Shown one piece after another: positions 44,026 to 55,781 of a DNA stretch of 64,000 bases (positions are counted from its first letter, which is position 1; each line of letters begins with the position of its first letter). A program made the position numbers and the translations under genes. Source of the stretch: Laetiporus sulphureus 93-53 (taxonomy: Eukaryota; Basidiomycota; Agaricomycetes; Polyporales; Laetiporaceae); the NCBI RefSeq assembly GCF_001632365.1, contig NW_024468514.1, forward strand, positions 360,543 to 424,542, given 5' to 3'. Below the pieces are notes generated by a model that did not search any database, was not told the origin of the DNA, and saw nothing but the letters and a program-made list of their open reading frames with translations.

Positions 44026-45065
44026 ATGTCACACCCGACCGTTGTGATTTCACCATCATCCAAGATGTACAACTCGACGCTGCTCTCTTCGCCCTCGACG
44101 CCGCCGCGCTCGAGCACCCTTCGGCAGTTCTCCTCGCTTCCCGTTGCACACCAACCGCTAAACTCGTCCCCGCTGGCCTCCTCCATCCCCTCCTCGCCCA
44201 CCTCTTCTCCCGGTGCTGAAGCCTACGCGCGCCGCCGCGCCCAGTACAAGGCGCATAGGTCCAGCTCTCCGACTCCGGAACGCACGAAACGGAGTCAGAA
44301 ACAACAGCGACGGGTTACGCTTCCGTCGTCGTTCCCGGTTTCTCTCACGGACACCGCTACGCCCACGGAAGAGGCGCCACGGACAACATTCCTTCGCGAG
44401 CGGTTCCGGGCGAGGTGCTTGGAACGCGCACAGCGGGATCGGGAGAGAAAGATTAGGAGGCGGAGAGGCCAGGACAGCAGTGATGGTGACGATGAGCTCA
44501 TGGATGGTGGCGACGAGGAGGAGGAAGAGGAATTCATGAACGATGAGGTGCGTGCTGCTAGTCATGTCGCGTCGCATGAGAATATATTTACATCTGTTAC
44601 TGCTCCTTAGCTGTTCCACCGGCTCGTCTCAAGCAGCAAGCGTAAGCAACAGCACCAGTACCGGCTGTCGTACGCATACGACGTTGGCTCGTCATTCGAT
44701 CCCGATATGGAGAACGGCGCCGAGTGGGAGCACGAACTCGATGAACGAGAAGCTGAACAGGCACAAGGCGCGCACATTGTCCGGTCTCCTTCTCATGTGG
44801 ATATTTATCTTTCCCGTACATGCGCTCTTCAGAACCACTCAGCACGACACCCGCGGATCTTGACGAGGAGGAGCTCGTGGAATATGCGGAGTATTACGAA
44901 TTGCATCTCGAAGACCTTCGCCCAGAGGACCTCTTCAGCGTGAGCGACGTGGAGGACTATGGAGTATCTGAAGATGCAGACGAGAACACGTCACCGAAGG
45001 GCAAGACCAAGGCAAAGGAGGTCGTGCAATCTGTTCAGGATGCCGATGTCGACATGGATGTGTGA
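44026..45065 (+). CDS. Hypothetical nuclear-type protein, Ser/Pro-rich with basic and acidic blocks
   Basis: Three exons, 44026-44547, 44611-44783 and 44843-45065, encode about 305 residues. I do not recognise the family. The N-terminal third is Ser/Pro-rich (SSPSTPPRSSTL, SIPSSPTSSPG). A strongly basic helix follows (FRARCLERAQRDRERKIRRRR), which could act as a nuclear localisation signal or nucleic-acid contact. Next is an Asp/Glu run (DGGDEEEEEE), then an acidic C-terminus (DLDEEELVEYAEYYELHLEDLRPEDLF, here read in two parts) ending near DADVDMDV. The second intron is inferred: donor GTCTCC at 44784 and acceptor at 44842 restore phase, while a GC donor at 44768 with the AG at 44832 is an alternative. 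The Met at 43783 is in frame upstream, but its 81 extra residues look non-coding. Confidence 0.6.
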
Positions 45066-47591
45066 GATGCTTCACGAGATGTTGATAGAGAGCTGCGCTC
45101 AACAGGTGGCTCGGGATGTGTACGTTGCAATGTATTTGTATCTCATTTGATAGATCACTTCGCTTTACAGACAGACTCAGGCAGAGAGAACGAAGCTACA
45201 TGTGTTACAGCCATTGTTATGCGCGTAATAAAAACAGTCACTGTGGTATATTGCAAACCAGTTGCGGACTGTGACCTATCCGTCGTGCACAATTATTCCC
45301 CGGCTCATAAAAATGCATCGATGCAGACCGGCGTCGCCAGTTATTCAACGGGGCCGCGGCCGGACGAGCATAATCCGCTTCCCAACGAGGATCGCGAACT
45401 TGCCCAACCGAGCAAGCACAGCTATTCAAACTTCCCGTGGCATATCCGCAACACGCTGCTCGCTTCCGATCTCCGAGGCTAAACGGGTCATTGCTTGAGC
45501 CATGTAAGAACGCGCAGAATGATTGCCATACCGGTGGCGGGGATCATTCGAGTCAAGGGTCACCGTGGCCCGGCTACTCGCACATTCCCTGGGAGTTCGA
45601 AAAAGGATCCGCAATTGTTCGGCACCCGTGGGACGTGCTGTGCTAGGAGGAATAGATCTGCTGCCGTTATCCACTGGCGGTACCGCAGCAGTAATGTTTC
45701 ACCTTCACATGCGCCGTGGCCTTGCTATGTCAGTTCTTGTAGCTCCACCAATTTATTTGGAATGAGAGTACACATTGCTTGACCGAAAGATGAGGATGAG
45801 CAGCACGGCACGGCGCGATGCATCCACTAGCGTGTACGCCGGTGGCTATATGCGCGACGTTCTTGTTCGCCATTACACGGTTGCCGCATGAGCGGAAAAA
45901 AAAACGTTTCACGTGCGCCGCAACTCCGGCTTTTACGGCCACGCTGGGACTGATGCAATCACAATGCACAACTTACGGCGTCCAGAAGGAACAGCATTAT
46001 CATTTGACCAAACATGCCAAGAGACATGCCGTAACGAATTCGCCGAATGACAGGCAACACCGCGGCCGGATCGTTCGGAGAACCACACTGAGGATTCCGT
46101 TCGCTATCAGTGATTCGTGTATCTCGCTGAGCGACGCATCGACGAAGTCCACGGCCTTTCGGAACATGCGCGGAATCGCGCTTGGAGCGGGTGATAGGTA
46201 GCTCCGCGGTCAAGCTCCAGGCGCTAGGTAGCTCCGCGGTCAAGACGCAGTTCGTCTGAGAAATCCCCAGTGTGGCCGCAATAGAAGGATGGTGAATGAT
46301 CTGCGCACCGCGAGCAATCGAGGAGAATCGCATCCTGGGCTGGAAATAAGTCCGGCGAGAACGGATATGTACACGCCATGAGGTACGGTGAGGGTGGAGA
46401 GAACAGCGCGATGGGGGCATCTAGAAACCATTGGTATCTAGTTTGAATTTGCATGGTGCACGTCGTTGCAAAGCGCCATTGGGCGATATATCCGTACTGT
46501 ATAATTATTGCCTCGAAACGTATGGCGGCAAAGTAGTCCAGACTGCACTACGGGCTTTTGGTGCTGCTATTGCTGTTATCAAGCTGCCGGACGAAAGTCA
46601 GCTGTGGAAGCCGCTCGTCATTGATATCGCAACCTTTTACGTCGTTTGTATCAGCCAAATTGTGTGGTCCGCTTGAAAGCATTTCCAATCGTACCGGGAG
46701 CCGCAGCCATGGGAGTGGACAATTGATAGTCCAAGCTACGTTGCGGAATGATGGGCGTTGAATACTCGGCGTTCACTCACAAGATAAAGAGCCACATGCT
46801 GTACAGGACATAAGACGGCACAAGCACGAATCCATCCAATGGGGGTGAGGAGGCGTCGCGGGCTGGGCACAAGTTAGCTATCAGTCCCGTATTGATCGCC
46901 GTTCCACACGGCTGGCTCGACCGTGGTCCATGAAAAAGCAAATTCGTGAGCGCATTTCATAGCGTGCGAGCTGCTATAGCAACTTGACTCTTTCAATGGG
47001 GCTGAGCATCTTATGTCATGGCGGGGTTTGTTGACCAGGTACCAGGAAGACATGTTGCCGTAACAGATTCACCGGGTGATAAGCAGCAGTAGGACAAAAG
47101 GCTCGTTCCAGTCATTGTGATTTGTAAGTATAAGAACGTGTCCTATCAGGTGAGAATGTCATCTGTCCACAGACCTTACAGTTGATCGTGCACGGACTCC
47201 CGAGCTGGATGACACGGTGAGAATGAGACTTACCGGAATATCTGATGTCAGAAGGAACATGGATTCCTTGTGTGTCACCTCAAACTATAAGAGACTCTGA
47301 ATCAAAAGGAGGGGGTTTCTTTGAAAAGATGGGGGAGGGGTGCTTGCGCCCCGGGAGACTGGAGTAGACATCCGGTTGTGGCCCGTCACGGCATGTCACA
47401 TTCATGTCACCACTCGTCACAGCTGTGTCAGGATACCGCAGTAACGCATCGAGCATCTCAGTAAGCCTCTCTGGACTCCTTCACCGGTGTTCCCTAACTT
47501 TTGCTGCCTGACTCCTTTGTTCCTTGCGTGTGTGCAGCTTCACAACCCGGAGACCGTCCTTGAAGTCACTGTTCCCGTGAAGTGTTGAAAG
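45066..47591. other. 2.5-kb interval without a confident gene
   Basis: Minus-strand frames at 45959-46454 contain short hydrophobic and Trp/Tyr-rich pieces (for example YQWFLDAPIALFSPPSPY) that might be a decayed membrane-protein gene. No continuous model could be built. A short purine-rich stretch lies near 47310-47340, upstream of TOA2. Confidence 0.4.
46195..46244. repeat. 30-bp tandem repeat, two copies
   Basis: The 20-mer TAGGTAGCTCCGCGGTCAAG occurs perfectly at 46195-46214 and 46225-46244, with a 10-bp spacer. On the minus strand it encodes two copies of LTAELP within an open frame. Confidence 0.75.
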
Positions 47592-48118
47592 ATGGCCTCA
47601 GCATACTACGAGTTCTATCGTGGCTCCTCGTAAGTTGCATCTTATCCAGGATAGTATTAATATGAGTTGACTGGGGCGGCCGATAGTATTGGCATGGCGT
47701 TAACAGACTCGCTGGACGAGCTCATCACAAGTGGGGCCATCACCCCTCAACTGGCTATGAAGGTGTTGCAGCAGGTCCTGTGGCGTTCCCTTGCACATTC
47801 CGTGCTGCTCCGCGACTGATGGGAATGGCACGTTTCCAGTTCGACAAATCCCTCGCAGACACGATGGTAAAGTCAGTCAAGATAAAGACAACGCTCAAGG
47901 TGCGTGCGCTTACTCACTCGAACGATGCTCTGGATCCGAGCGAGTGCCCATTCGCCGTGCAGGGCCACTTGCACACGTACCGCCTGTGCGACGACGTCTG
48001 GACATTCATCGTGAAGAACCCGTCCTTCAAAATGGAGGGCAACGAGATCGTCACAGCGCCAAAGATCAAGATCGTGGCGTGCAAGAATGGCGACGCGCTC
48101 GAGAACGGGAAGAAATGA
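47592..48118 (+). CDS. TOA2: Transcription initiation factor IIA small (gamma) subunit
   Basis: Four exons, 47592-47629, 47687-47774, 47840-47899 and 47963-48118, give 113 residues, the normal size for TFIIA-gamma/TOA2. The start [25 protein letters not shown] and the following AMKVLQQFDKSL form the N-terminal four-helix bundle. The C-terminal beta-barrel part is [19 protein letters not shown] and then KIKIVACKN. The subunit pairs with TFIIA-alpha/beta and stabilises TBP on the TATA box for RNA polymerase II. Intron 2 has an atypical donor (GTCCTG). The tail ends in Lys (ENGKK). Confidence 0.96.
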
Positions 48119-48620
48119 ATGTGACCGGTCCTCTGCACGGTCCGTTTCCCCCCTCCTCACTCATCGTCCGGCCGTTCATTTCGTCCTTGCATGTCTGAAA
48201 GAAGCTAGCGTGCTCTTTCTATTTTACTCTCCACCGCACGCATCTGTGTCGATATCAGTAGTATTGCATGTATTATAAATGCCATTTTTGTAGATGCAAT
48301 CCTCTTTTGTTGGACACCCTATTACTGGTCTCAGGGGGTGTGTATAGAAGATTACCACTTGCTTGTTATACATATTCTGGGGAGTCGTTAAAAGTATACC
48401 AGAGCAACATCATGCGCGACGAAAGCAAGACCACAGAATACGAAGTCCAATACCATGAAATAAGCTTTGTACGGCGGGTCCCAAGATCCACAAACAACAG
48501 ACCATTCAGAACCCGAAAACAGAAACTAGCCAGCATTCATAGATAGGGATAAGGACTCCTTGGCGAGCTATTAAACCGCACTAAGCATACTATTGCCAAA
48601 CGCGTGCACGAGAACCAGGC
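48119..48620. other. Convergent 3' interval, no gene seen
   Basis: This lies between the 3' ends of TOA2 (+) and the second F-box gene (-). It is AT-richer than its flanks and no coding pattern is evident. Confidence 0.5.
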
Positions 48621-50788
48621 TCACCCCTCAAACACGGGTTCCGTACACACCACATCGTCAATCCTCGTTTTCAAATACTTCAGCACATCCGGGCCCAGTG
48701 TCACGCAGTCATACAACTCCAGATGCTTGAGCCGCGCAGGGCCGACCATCGAGCTCGCGTTAGACCCGCCGTTGAGATCGGGATTGCGCGCCTCGACCAT
48801 TTGCACCAATTTCATGACGCCGTCGCAGTGCGTATGGCACGCGCGCATCGCAAGCGCGGTCAAGTTCGGGCACACCCAGTGACCCGGCTGGCCCTCATCG
48901 TCCTGCCCGCCGAGCGTCGTCAACAGCGGCTCGAACGGCGCGCTCCCGACCTGCAGCGTACGCAAGTGATCGAGCTCGTTCAAAAAGTGCCACGTCGCGA
49001 CGCCCGCGCCGCCGCCATAGTAGAACGAGTGCGGGGACGCGCTCAGGCCATACGCGATGGAGAGGCGCGTGATCGGCGGGCTGTTGCAGCGCATGATGAG
49101 CGAAGAGACGGTGTCCTCGATTGGCTCGCGCGCGTCGATGTCGAGGATGAGGGTGTCGAGGGTGGGGAGGATCAGTGCGTCGATGAGGCTGGAAAGCAGG
49201 TAATTCCCGCTGAGCGTCAGGGACCTGAGCTCGGGAAGCGTCGTCGCGGTTAGGGGCAGTACAGGCGGTGTCGGCGAGTTGAAGTGCAAGGTGAGCGATT
49301 CGAGCTGTGGGCTCGCCGCGATCATGAACATTACACGATCGAGTGCAAGGTGCACCGTCGGGAGCGCACGAATGGACAATGAGCGTAGGTTGCGAAGCAT
49401 AGGCGACGACCACTTGAACGGCACGTTGTGCAGAGTGAGGGTGGTCAAGGTCGGCATGTCGAACGTCGTGTTCGCCGGCGCTGACGGGAGCCATTTCCAG
49501 TCGCCGTAAAACGCCGCCTCTGCAGACGACACCTCGAATTCTCGCAACAACGGTGCATCCCCTATTCAAACACATGAGTCAACGTCGTCTTCGTTCGCGC
49601 AATCGCTTTACTCACCCTCAATAGACTTCAACGCATTGATCGACGAGAACTGCTTATCAAACCTGAACACGAATCGCTCCCATCGATGCATCTGCTCGAC
49701 CAAATAGAAAAACACGATATGGCCCCAATGCTGGTTCTTCTTCGATGAGCGCTGTTGCTGCTGCTGTTGCAAATTCGCTCTCTCCACTGCAGCGGCCGAG
49801 ACCAGCGGAGGCATACCCCACAAATCGTCCTGCGCCTGTGTCGCTGTCGCACTCACCATGCCCGGCGCGTTCGTCAGAAGCATACCTGCTCCGCCGCCTG
49901 CACCTTGGATCGGGAAGATGTGGATGCCCGGCGTCTGCGGCACCTGCACGTACGCCGCAGCGGCGTTCGCACCGCCGGCGCCGCCGTGAGTAGCACCAGT
50001 AGGCGGAGGCGTCCATCCCCATTCTGCAAGTGTTTGAGAGGCAAGATGCGATACGCGCTTGCGTGGAAGGGACTCGAGAGTACTTGACGGGACGGCTTGC
50101 GTGCGAAGGACAATCTCGATGTCTAGAGGAACAGTGCGGCCTGAGCGTTCGAGCCAGAGCCGGATGGTATCGGCTGATGTCGTCTGCGTGGTGACAAGAC
50201 GTATCTGAGGTAGAAGTCAGTACTCTGAAATAGGGTAGAGATGGCCGGGTCTTGAACAACGCATATATCCACTATGCGCACGAACAGCGCATGCACGAAG
50301 AGAAGCAATCGCAACTTTGGCTTATATGGATGACTTTAGACCAAGCGCATATACTCGAGTGAACGAAAAGTGCAGCGCAACAGAGTGATCTTTCCTGATG
50401 TTGCTTCAACACTCACCTTGGACCACATCACTGGCATAGACAGCACCATCCTGCGCCACAGCGAGCATACCGCAGACAGAACCCACGCACAGCACGGGTG
50501 CTCATCGAAGTTGAGCATAAAGATATGGCGCAGCAGTTCATGCGGCAATCGTTTGATCGGTGAGATGTACGCAAGGGTGAGAGTGATTTTCTTCTCCAAT
50601 GCTGCACGCTCGCACTCCAGCTCTCGGATCGCGTTGCGCGACTCTTCAACGATGCGCGCGAGTTCATTCTCCGCGGTTTGGATCTTGTGAGAGAGCTCCT
50701 GTACGGAGAGACGGTGTTCGACAAGTTCGAGGCGGGCGCACGCGAGCGATGTTTTCGTCGGTGGATCGGTATAGAGAGGGTTGGACAT
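48621..50788 (-). CDS. F-box-like protein with N-terminal coiled coil and leucine-rich tail
   Basis: Three exons, 50788-50417, 50204-49616 and 49561-48621, join to 633 residues. Residues about 20-75 form a likely coiled coil (ELSHKIQTAENELARIVEE). The F-box-like motif follows: IKRLPHELLRHIFMLNF, then VCSLWRRMVLSMPVMWSKI. After a Gly/Gln-rich linker (with QQQQQQ) comes a leucine-rich region that includes TLTTLTLHNVPFKW, LRSLSIRALP, LKHLELYDCV and a C-terminal DVVCTEPVFEG. This architecture is very common in mushroom-forming fungi and is assumed to act as an SCF substrate receptor. The first intron is 212 nt (50416-50205) and the second 54 nt (49615-49562). It is not closely related to the F-box gene at 14-15.7 kb. 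Confidence 0.88.
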
Positions 50789-50825
50789 GATGAGGAGGGA
50801 GGAGGAGAGCGTCGGTATAATGAAG

Positions 50826-51091
50826 GAGAGTTAGCGAGAACAATTGGTGCACGGGCCTCGTGTGATTCGGCCAGCACAGCCGGGGTGATCTGTTGCGATG
50901 ACGGCCACGCGGCTAGACGCGGCCGTAAGTGAACTCAAATGGAGTCCTTCCCGCGATGATGCCTGCAACCAACCTTACCTACACCTCACGGACTCTGCAA
51001 AAATGAGAGGAAAATGGGCAGCTTATGCAGGTCGGCGACTTGACCCTGGATTTAAGGAGAGGAACTTGAAGGCCGATAGATAAAGCTGTAA
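50826..51091. repeat. Direct repeat R3, copy 1 (about 270 bp)
   Basis: This matches 53873-54149 in the same orientation, with blocks such as GAGTTAGCGAGAACAATT, GATTCGGCCAGCACAGCCGG, ATGGAGTCCTTCCCGCGATG and AAGGCCGATAGATAAA. It overlaps the upstream region of the F-box gene. The copies bracket the third DUF6533 gene. Confidence 0.8.
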
Positions 51092-52181
51092 GTACATTAT
51101 CCTGAGGCTATGTAGCACAGCTATATTCGGATGCTTTCACAGGTAGATTTTAAGGTCCAAGTGCCAAGGACACTGCTTGGATCGGCTTTGCCGAGCAGAA
51201 GGCGGTTCAAGATCTTGCCTGGTCATCGACAGTATAGATCTACATCCTTCAAAAGGCCGATCACGGAATATACGGCAACGGGCCAACCACTCGGCAGTAC
51301 ACACATAGCACGCTGCACTACATCACTGAGTCGTTCTCGAGACAATCCTTCGGGTAGACTTTGTTGAGCTCTTCAAGGGTTCAAGATAACATAAACGGAA
51401 ACAGACAGTGCCTTTATCGGGCACGTAGGAGAACGTTCGAGTCATTTTCACGACGAGCGTTATGCCAACTTTGAAACGGCGCTCGCTGGTGTCAGTTGTA
51501 ATACTCACTGTCATTTTGTTATGCCACCGCGTGGACAATCCCGAGACTGCATGCGCTTCTTCATGACTTACTCAAGCGATCCATTGTCTCTGGATCCGTG
51601 AAAGCGCGAAGACGGTCCATTTCACTTTACTCGACTCGGATTGGAAGTCCAGGGATTCCACTGCAAGTTTCCGTGCAGCGTGAGGTCCGCAATGTACTTC
51701 CTTGTGAATATCGGCAAAGGTCGACACCGCATCCTGCCTCCCCTTCAAGTTGTCTTTATCCGCATCAGCAGTCATTACATCGACTACGACGTAAGAGGAT
51801 GGTAGCACTTGTTGAAATTGAGCGACATCACCGCGAAACGCCCAAGATACTGCGGCTCGATCCTGGCAGGAGATAACGCTTCTCCGGACTGCGCCTCTTC
51901 AAAGCCTCAAAGATCCATCGATAATCGGTACCCGCGGACTCAAAAAAGGCCGATCCACACGTCTTTAGCCGAGCTTCGATTGAACATTGTCTGAATATTG
52001 ACGGAAGATGTCCATGAGCGGCGTTACACTGAAATGCGAAGGCGATACCTCTCAGCACCACAGTGGTCTTACCAATTGTCTCAGTTGACAATGGCTATAA
52101 GAACCCGCCTCCTCTCGTTGCCACTGCGTAGCTGCCACTACGTCGATTGCGAGCCGATAGGCAGGACATCAAACACAACTC
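51092..52181. other. Interval without a confident gene
   Basis: Minus-strand frames at 51572-52091 include FFESAGTDYRWIFEALKRR and SSYVVVDVMTADADKD, which might be exons of a small hypothetical gene. I could not match the family or define splice sites. Confidence 0.35.
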
Positions 52182-53644
52182 ATGCTGCCAGGCTCTTTGA
52201 CGCCGTCCGAGGTCGCAGAGAATATTCGTGAGTCAGCTAATCACCCATAGTGGAAGTTCTCGTTCACTTCCACTTTACAGTCAACCACCAGTTTGCTGTC
52301 GCGGCCGTCAGCTTTCTTCTGTATGATACCGTTATCCATATTGGTGATGAGGTGTGTCCGCAAACTGGTACCTTTCTTGCTTGGCTAAGAATGAACGTCC
52401 GAACAGATCCAGTATATCTGGCGGTATGCTATAATGGAGTTATAAGCAAAAACAACCTGGGTTTTCATATTCTGTATGGACTACAGGGGTAAAAAAAATC
52501 TCATCACATGTGCTTACGTTTCGATGCGACATATACCCTACATTGCACAATTGTCAGTACAATTTACCTGAATGCTACGTTGATTATGTTTGATAGCTTC
52601 CTTCGCAGGTCAACCCTAATCTTCTTCTTCCAACTGGAAGCCGGTCGCGATCATTCTCCGACACTGTGTCATGGCCTTATCGCATACCAACTTGGTGTCA
52701 ACCAGGCTGTGACAATCATTGTTGAGGCAATTCTTCTGATGCGCAGTAAGTCAGTTGAAACTTGTCTCCATAATGCACACAAGGATGCTCAACAACGGCG
52801 ATGGAACAAGTCTATGCACTCTTCAAACAAAACATTATGGTCATAATCAGCGTTCTCGTACTGTTTACGGCGGAAATTGCCGCTATGATCACGATTCTGG
52901 CGCTCGGCGTCCCGAAAATCGAGTTCAACTCGGTATGTTTGGTTAGGAGCATACCATCAATCATGACCCCATACTGGTGTGTATTTCTGAGGCCAGCGTA
53001 CCAAACAACTCATTGTGATTGTGAACACACCCGCAGGGCACTGTCGCTTATTTTTGAAACAGCGCTGTTTGCCCTTACATTGTACAAGTTTCTCACAGAT
53101 TATGTCAAAGGACAACACTCAATCCTGACGCTGATCATCCGTGATGGCACATGGGCTTATGCAGCCATCTTTGGTGAGCATGATTGCATTGAAAATGCCC
53201 CGGAATACCAATCCATCACGTCAGTGGCTATGCTTGTCAACACGCTTTTGTATCGATTGGTCCACAACTCTTTAGCCGGACTCTGCTTCGCGTGAGCTTC
53301 AATATCCGGGACAGTCTATTTGTACTAACTGCATAGCATATAGCTGGGAGTCTGCTATCATATCAACAGTGGTACGTCTAAAAAGTCACTCAAGATTGCT
53401 GGATCTCTTACACCTGTCATAGGGATCGCACATTCTACTCAATTTGAGGCGATTTGGAGCGCAATGTGTGCATTCGTCAAGATCTGTTAGGAAGCTGAGC
53501 GAGGCCAGTTCCATATCTTTCGCGACACCTCTCCAACGGCCATCGCATTTCAATCATTCTTTGGAGGAAGGTGTGACGGATGGATTGCGCGAGTTGGAAG
53601 ATTTTTGCAGCGCAACGTCCAGCGATGATCGCTTTGGGCCTTGA
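52182..53644 (+). CDS. DUF6533-type multi-pass membrane protein, third copy
   Basis: This is a paralogue of the tandem pair, on the opposite strand. Exon 1 (52182-52227, MLPGSLTPSEVAENI) splices to 52281 to give NHQFAVAAVSFLLYDTVIHIGDEV, the DUF6533 signature. Later helices are LIAYQLGVNQAVTIIVEAILL, LFKQNIMVIISVLVLFTAEI, LIFETALFALTLYKFL, LIIRDGTWAYAAIF and LVNTLLYRLVHNSLAGLCF. The tail GSHILLNLRRFG runs to the stop at 53644. The final intron is GT-AG, unlike the GC-AG of the tandem copies. Exons between about 52345 and 52620 are not resolved, and the gene could be damaged there. The function is unknown. Confidence 0.65.
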
Positions 53645-53872
53645 TGACTGGTTAATGAATATTTGGTCCCTTCTACGGTATTTGGGTTACGTCCGCACTA
53701 CGTATAGACACTGTTAACGGCTCTCAGACTCTGCGCGTCGGCGATAGCTCGGCCTCGCTAAGCTTTCACGTGCAGCGCAGCGTGCTTGTGTATCCGTAGT
53801 ACGTACATGGTGGATGGAAGTGCTGGTACAAATCGAACTCCACGTCACCGCGGCTGCCGTTCACACAGCTTG

Positions 53873-54149
53873 CTAGAGAGAGTTAGCGAGAACAATTGCA
53901 CGAGCCTCGTGTAGCCTGCGTCCTGGGAGATTCGGCCAGCACAGCCGGCGGGATCTGTTTTGATGACGGCTACGCGGCCCAACGCGGTTGTCGGACAAAC
54001 TTGAATGGAGTCCTTCCCGCGATGACGACTTATACCTCACGAATTCTGCAGAAAATCAGAGGAGGTGTGAAGACAATGGGCAGGCTCATGACTAGAGGAA
54101 GATGGCTCCGGATACCGAGGAGAGGAAGGCCGATAGATAAACTTGTGAG
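53873..54149. repeat. Direct repeat R3, copy 2 (about 270 bp)
   Basis: This is the second copy of the repeat at 50826-51091, about 3.05 kb away. It has a few small insertions relative to copy 1, for example after CTCGTGT. Confidence 0.8.
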
Positions 54150-54232
54150 TGTTGAGAAAGCCGAACCTCACGACCGAGGCTCGAGGACAAGCCGAGGTAC
54201 CGAGGCCCTCACAAACGAGAGTCCGGACCAAT

Positions 54233-54366
54233 GTGGCTGAGGGATTAGATAATATTTCCTAATGTGTACATGTATATATAAAGGAATGCCATATCGGGAA
54301 GATCCGCATCATCCTTCATCCCGGACGCTCACCCCGTGTTCTGTGTTCCCAATCTGAGGCTTAATA
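54233..54366 (+). repeat. Possible 5' LTR of the copia-type element
   Basis: A short region with TGTACATGTATATATAAAGG (TATA-like) precedes the copia gag frame. It is followed by GGTTATGAGCCCC, in the position of a primer-binding site. LTR ends are a guess because the 3' partner is outside the window. Confidence 0.35.
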
Positions 54367-54440
54367 GGTTATGAGCCCCAGGCTTTCGGATTAACCTCGA
54401 ACCTTATCGATTGATTGCTCTGACATCATTACTTGGCAAC

Positions 54441-55781
54441 ATGGCTGAAGAGAAAGAGAGATTGTTGTACCTGCACATTGAGCCCCTAAAAGAAGACACT
54501 TGGATGCCCTGAAAGACCAAGATGGAGGCCATCCTCGATGATAAAGGGCTCTTGCCCTGGATTAAGGGCAAGAAGAAGAAGCCCGAGATCCAAATTGTCG
54601 GAGACCCCGAAGAGATCCAAGTGCGTGAAGATGAGATCAAAGAATGGGAAAAGAAAGACCATTCCGCACGCACCATTATCACGATCAATCTCGGCAACAA
54701 CCAGATTGTGAATGTGACAGGTGCGACATCTGCTCGAGACATGTGAAAGAAACTCCACATGGTTAAGGAGCAACGCGGGCAAAGCGGTATCGATTCTCTC
54801 ATTCGACGTCTCTACTGTACATATGCGGGCGAAGGAGACAACATCGGGAAACATATGAAGGAGTTATGCAAGATCTAAGAAGAGCTACATGTCATGGGAA
54901 ATGAGATTGACGACAAGCAATCTCATAATGTCATTGTCACCTCATTGCCTGATAGCTGGAAGACGTTCACGGACACCTATTTCAGATTCTGAGGTGAGCT
55001 CATCGATAGTGACGATGAGGAGAGAGAGGAACAGAGGCGAGAGAGAGAGAGAGGAAGAGGAACATAACCATGCAACAACTCATTGGGATAGTTCTCGATG
55101 AGTGACGCTGCCGCAAAGATCACGATCTGAGCTCGGAAACAGATCAAGCAATGATAGCCACTCACGGGAAGAGGAAGCGTTCCTCGGAGTGCCTGAAGAA
55201 TCTCGGAGCTAAAGCTGAGTCCTCAGACAATGCGATCATCTGTCCCAACTGCGACAAGCCATGTCACACCAAAGCCAAATGCTTTGCTAAGGGAGGCAGA
55301 AAGAAAGGCCAGTGGCTGCAGTGGTGGAAGAGACCTGATGAAAAGAGGCAGAAAAGAGTGGATCGCACCAACAAGGGTGAAGGATCCTCGAAGGGCAAAA
55401 AACACGCATTTGTAGTGCATGATTCTAATGAAGATCAGAACACTGTATCCGTAGGTGATTCTGATGAAGATATTTCTTCATTTTATTCGTGGATTGCTGA
55501 TACAGCGACGACCTCACATGTCACAAACTGACGTGAGATCTTCACATCGTATTAAGCGCTTGAGAATCATGCCATCTCTGGATTAAATCCAGGGAGCTTA
55601 GCGGCAGTTGGCCGTGGCTCTGTAGATCTCGAAAGCACATTTGGAGATCAAAAAGTGCGATTCTGACTCACAATGTGCTATATGTGCTGCAGGCACACCA
55701 CAACTTAATTTCGCTTGGGTAGTCGCATTGTTGCAGAAAATAAAAGAGCTATTCTCACTGATAAAAATGAGAAGACGTTGG
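54441..55781 (+). pseudogene. Copia (Ty1) gag-pol, 5' part, interrupted
   Basis: The frame starting MAEEKERLLYLHIEPL encodes a copia-type gag (LIRRLYCTYAGEGDNIGKHMKEL, VTSLPDSWKTF), then a CCHC zinc knuckle (CPNCDKPCHTKAKC, CX2CX4HX4C, near 55243-55284) and the protease motif SWIADTATTSHVTN (near 55489-55530). Many in-frame stops are present, most explained by TGG to TGA (after WMP at about 54510 and after ARDM near 54744), CGA to TGA or CAA to TAA. The coding sequence ends abruptly at 55781, where the gypsy LTR begins, and resumes at 63871. It is non-functional. Confidence 0.85.

Noticed and set aside
44768..44832. A GC-AG intron in the unknown gene at 44 kb
   Set aside because: The donor context (AAG-GCGCGC) is poor. 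A GT donor at 44784 with the AG at 44842 also restores phase and is preferred.
45066..47591. Possible tRNA genes or CRISPR-like arrays in the 2.5-kb gap and elsewhere
   Set aside because: No paired A and B boxes with a cloverleaf and no regularly spaced short repeats were seen. The only repeat is a two-copy 30-mer.
50826..54149. The R3 repeats as LTRs of a retroelement containing the DUF6533 gene
   Set aside because: There are no TG...CA ends, primer site or pol sequence between them. The enclosed gene is a host-type membrane protein.
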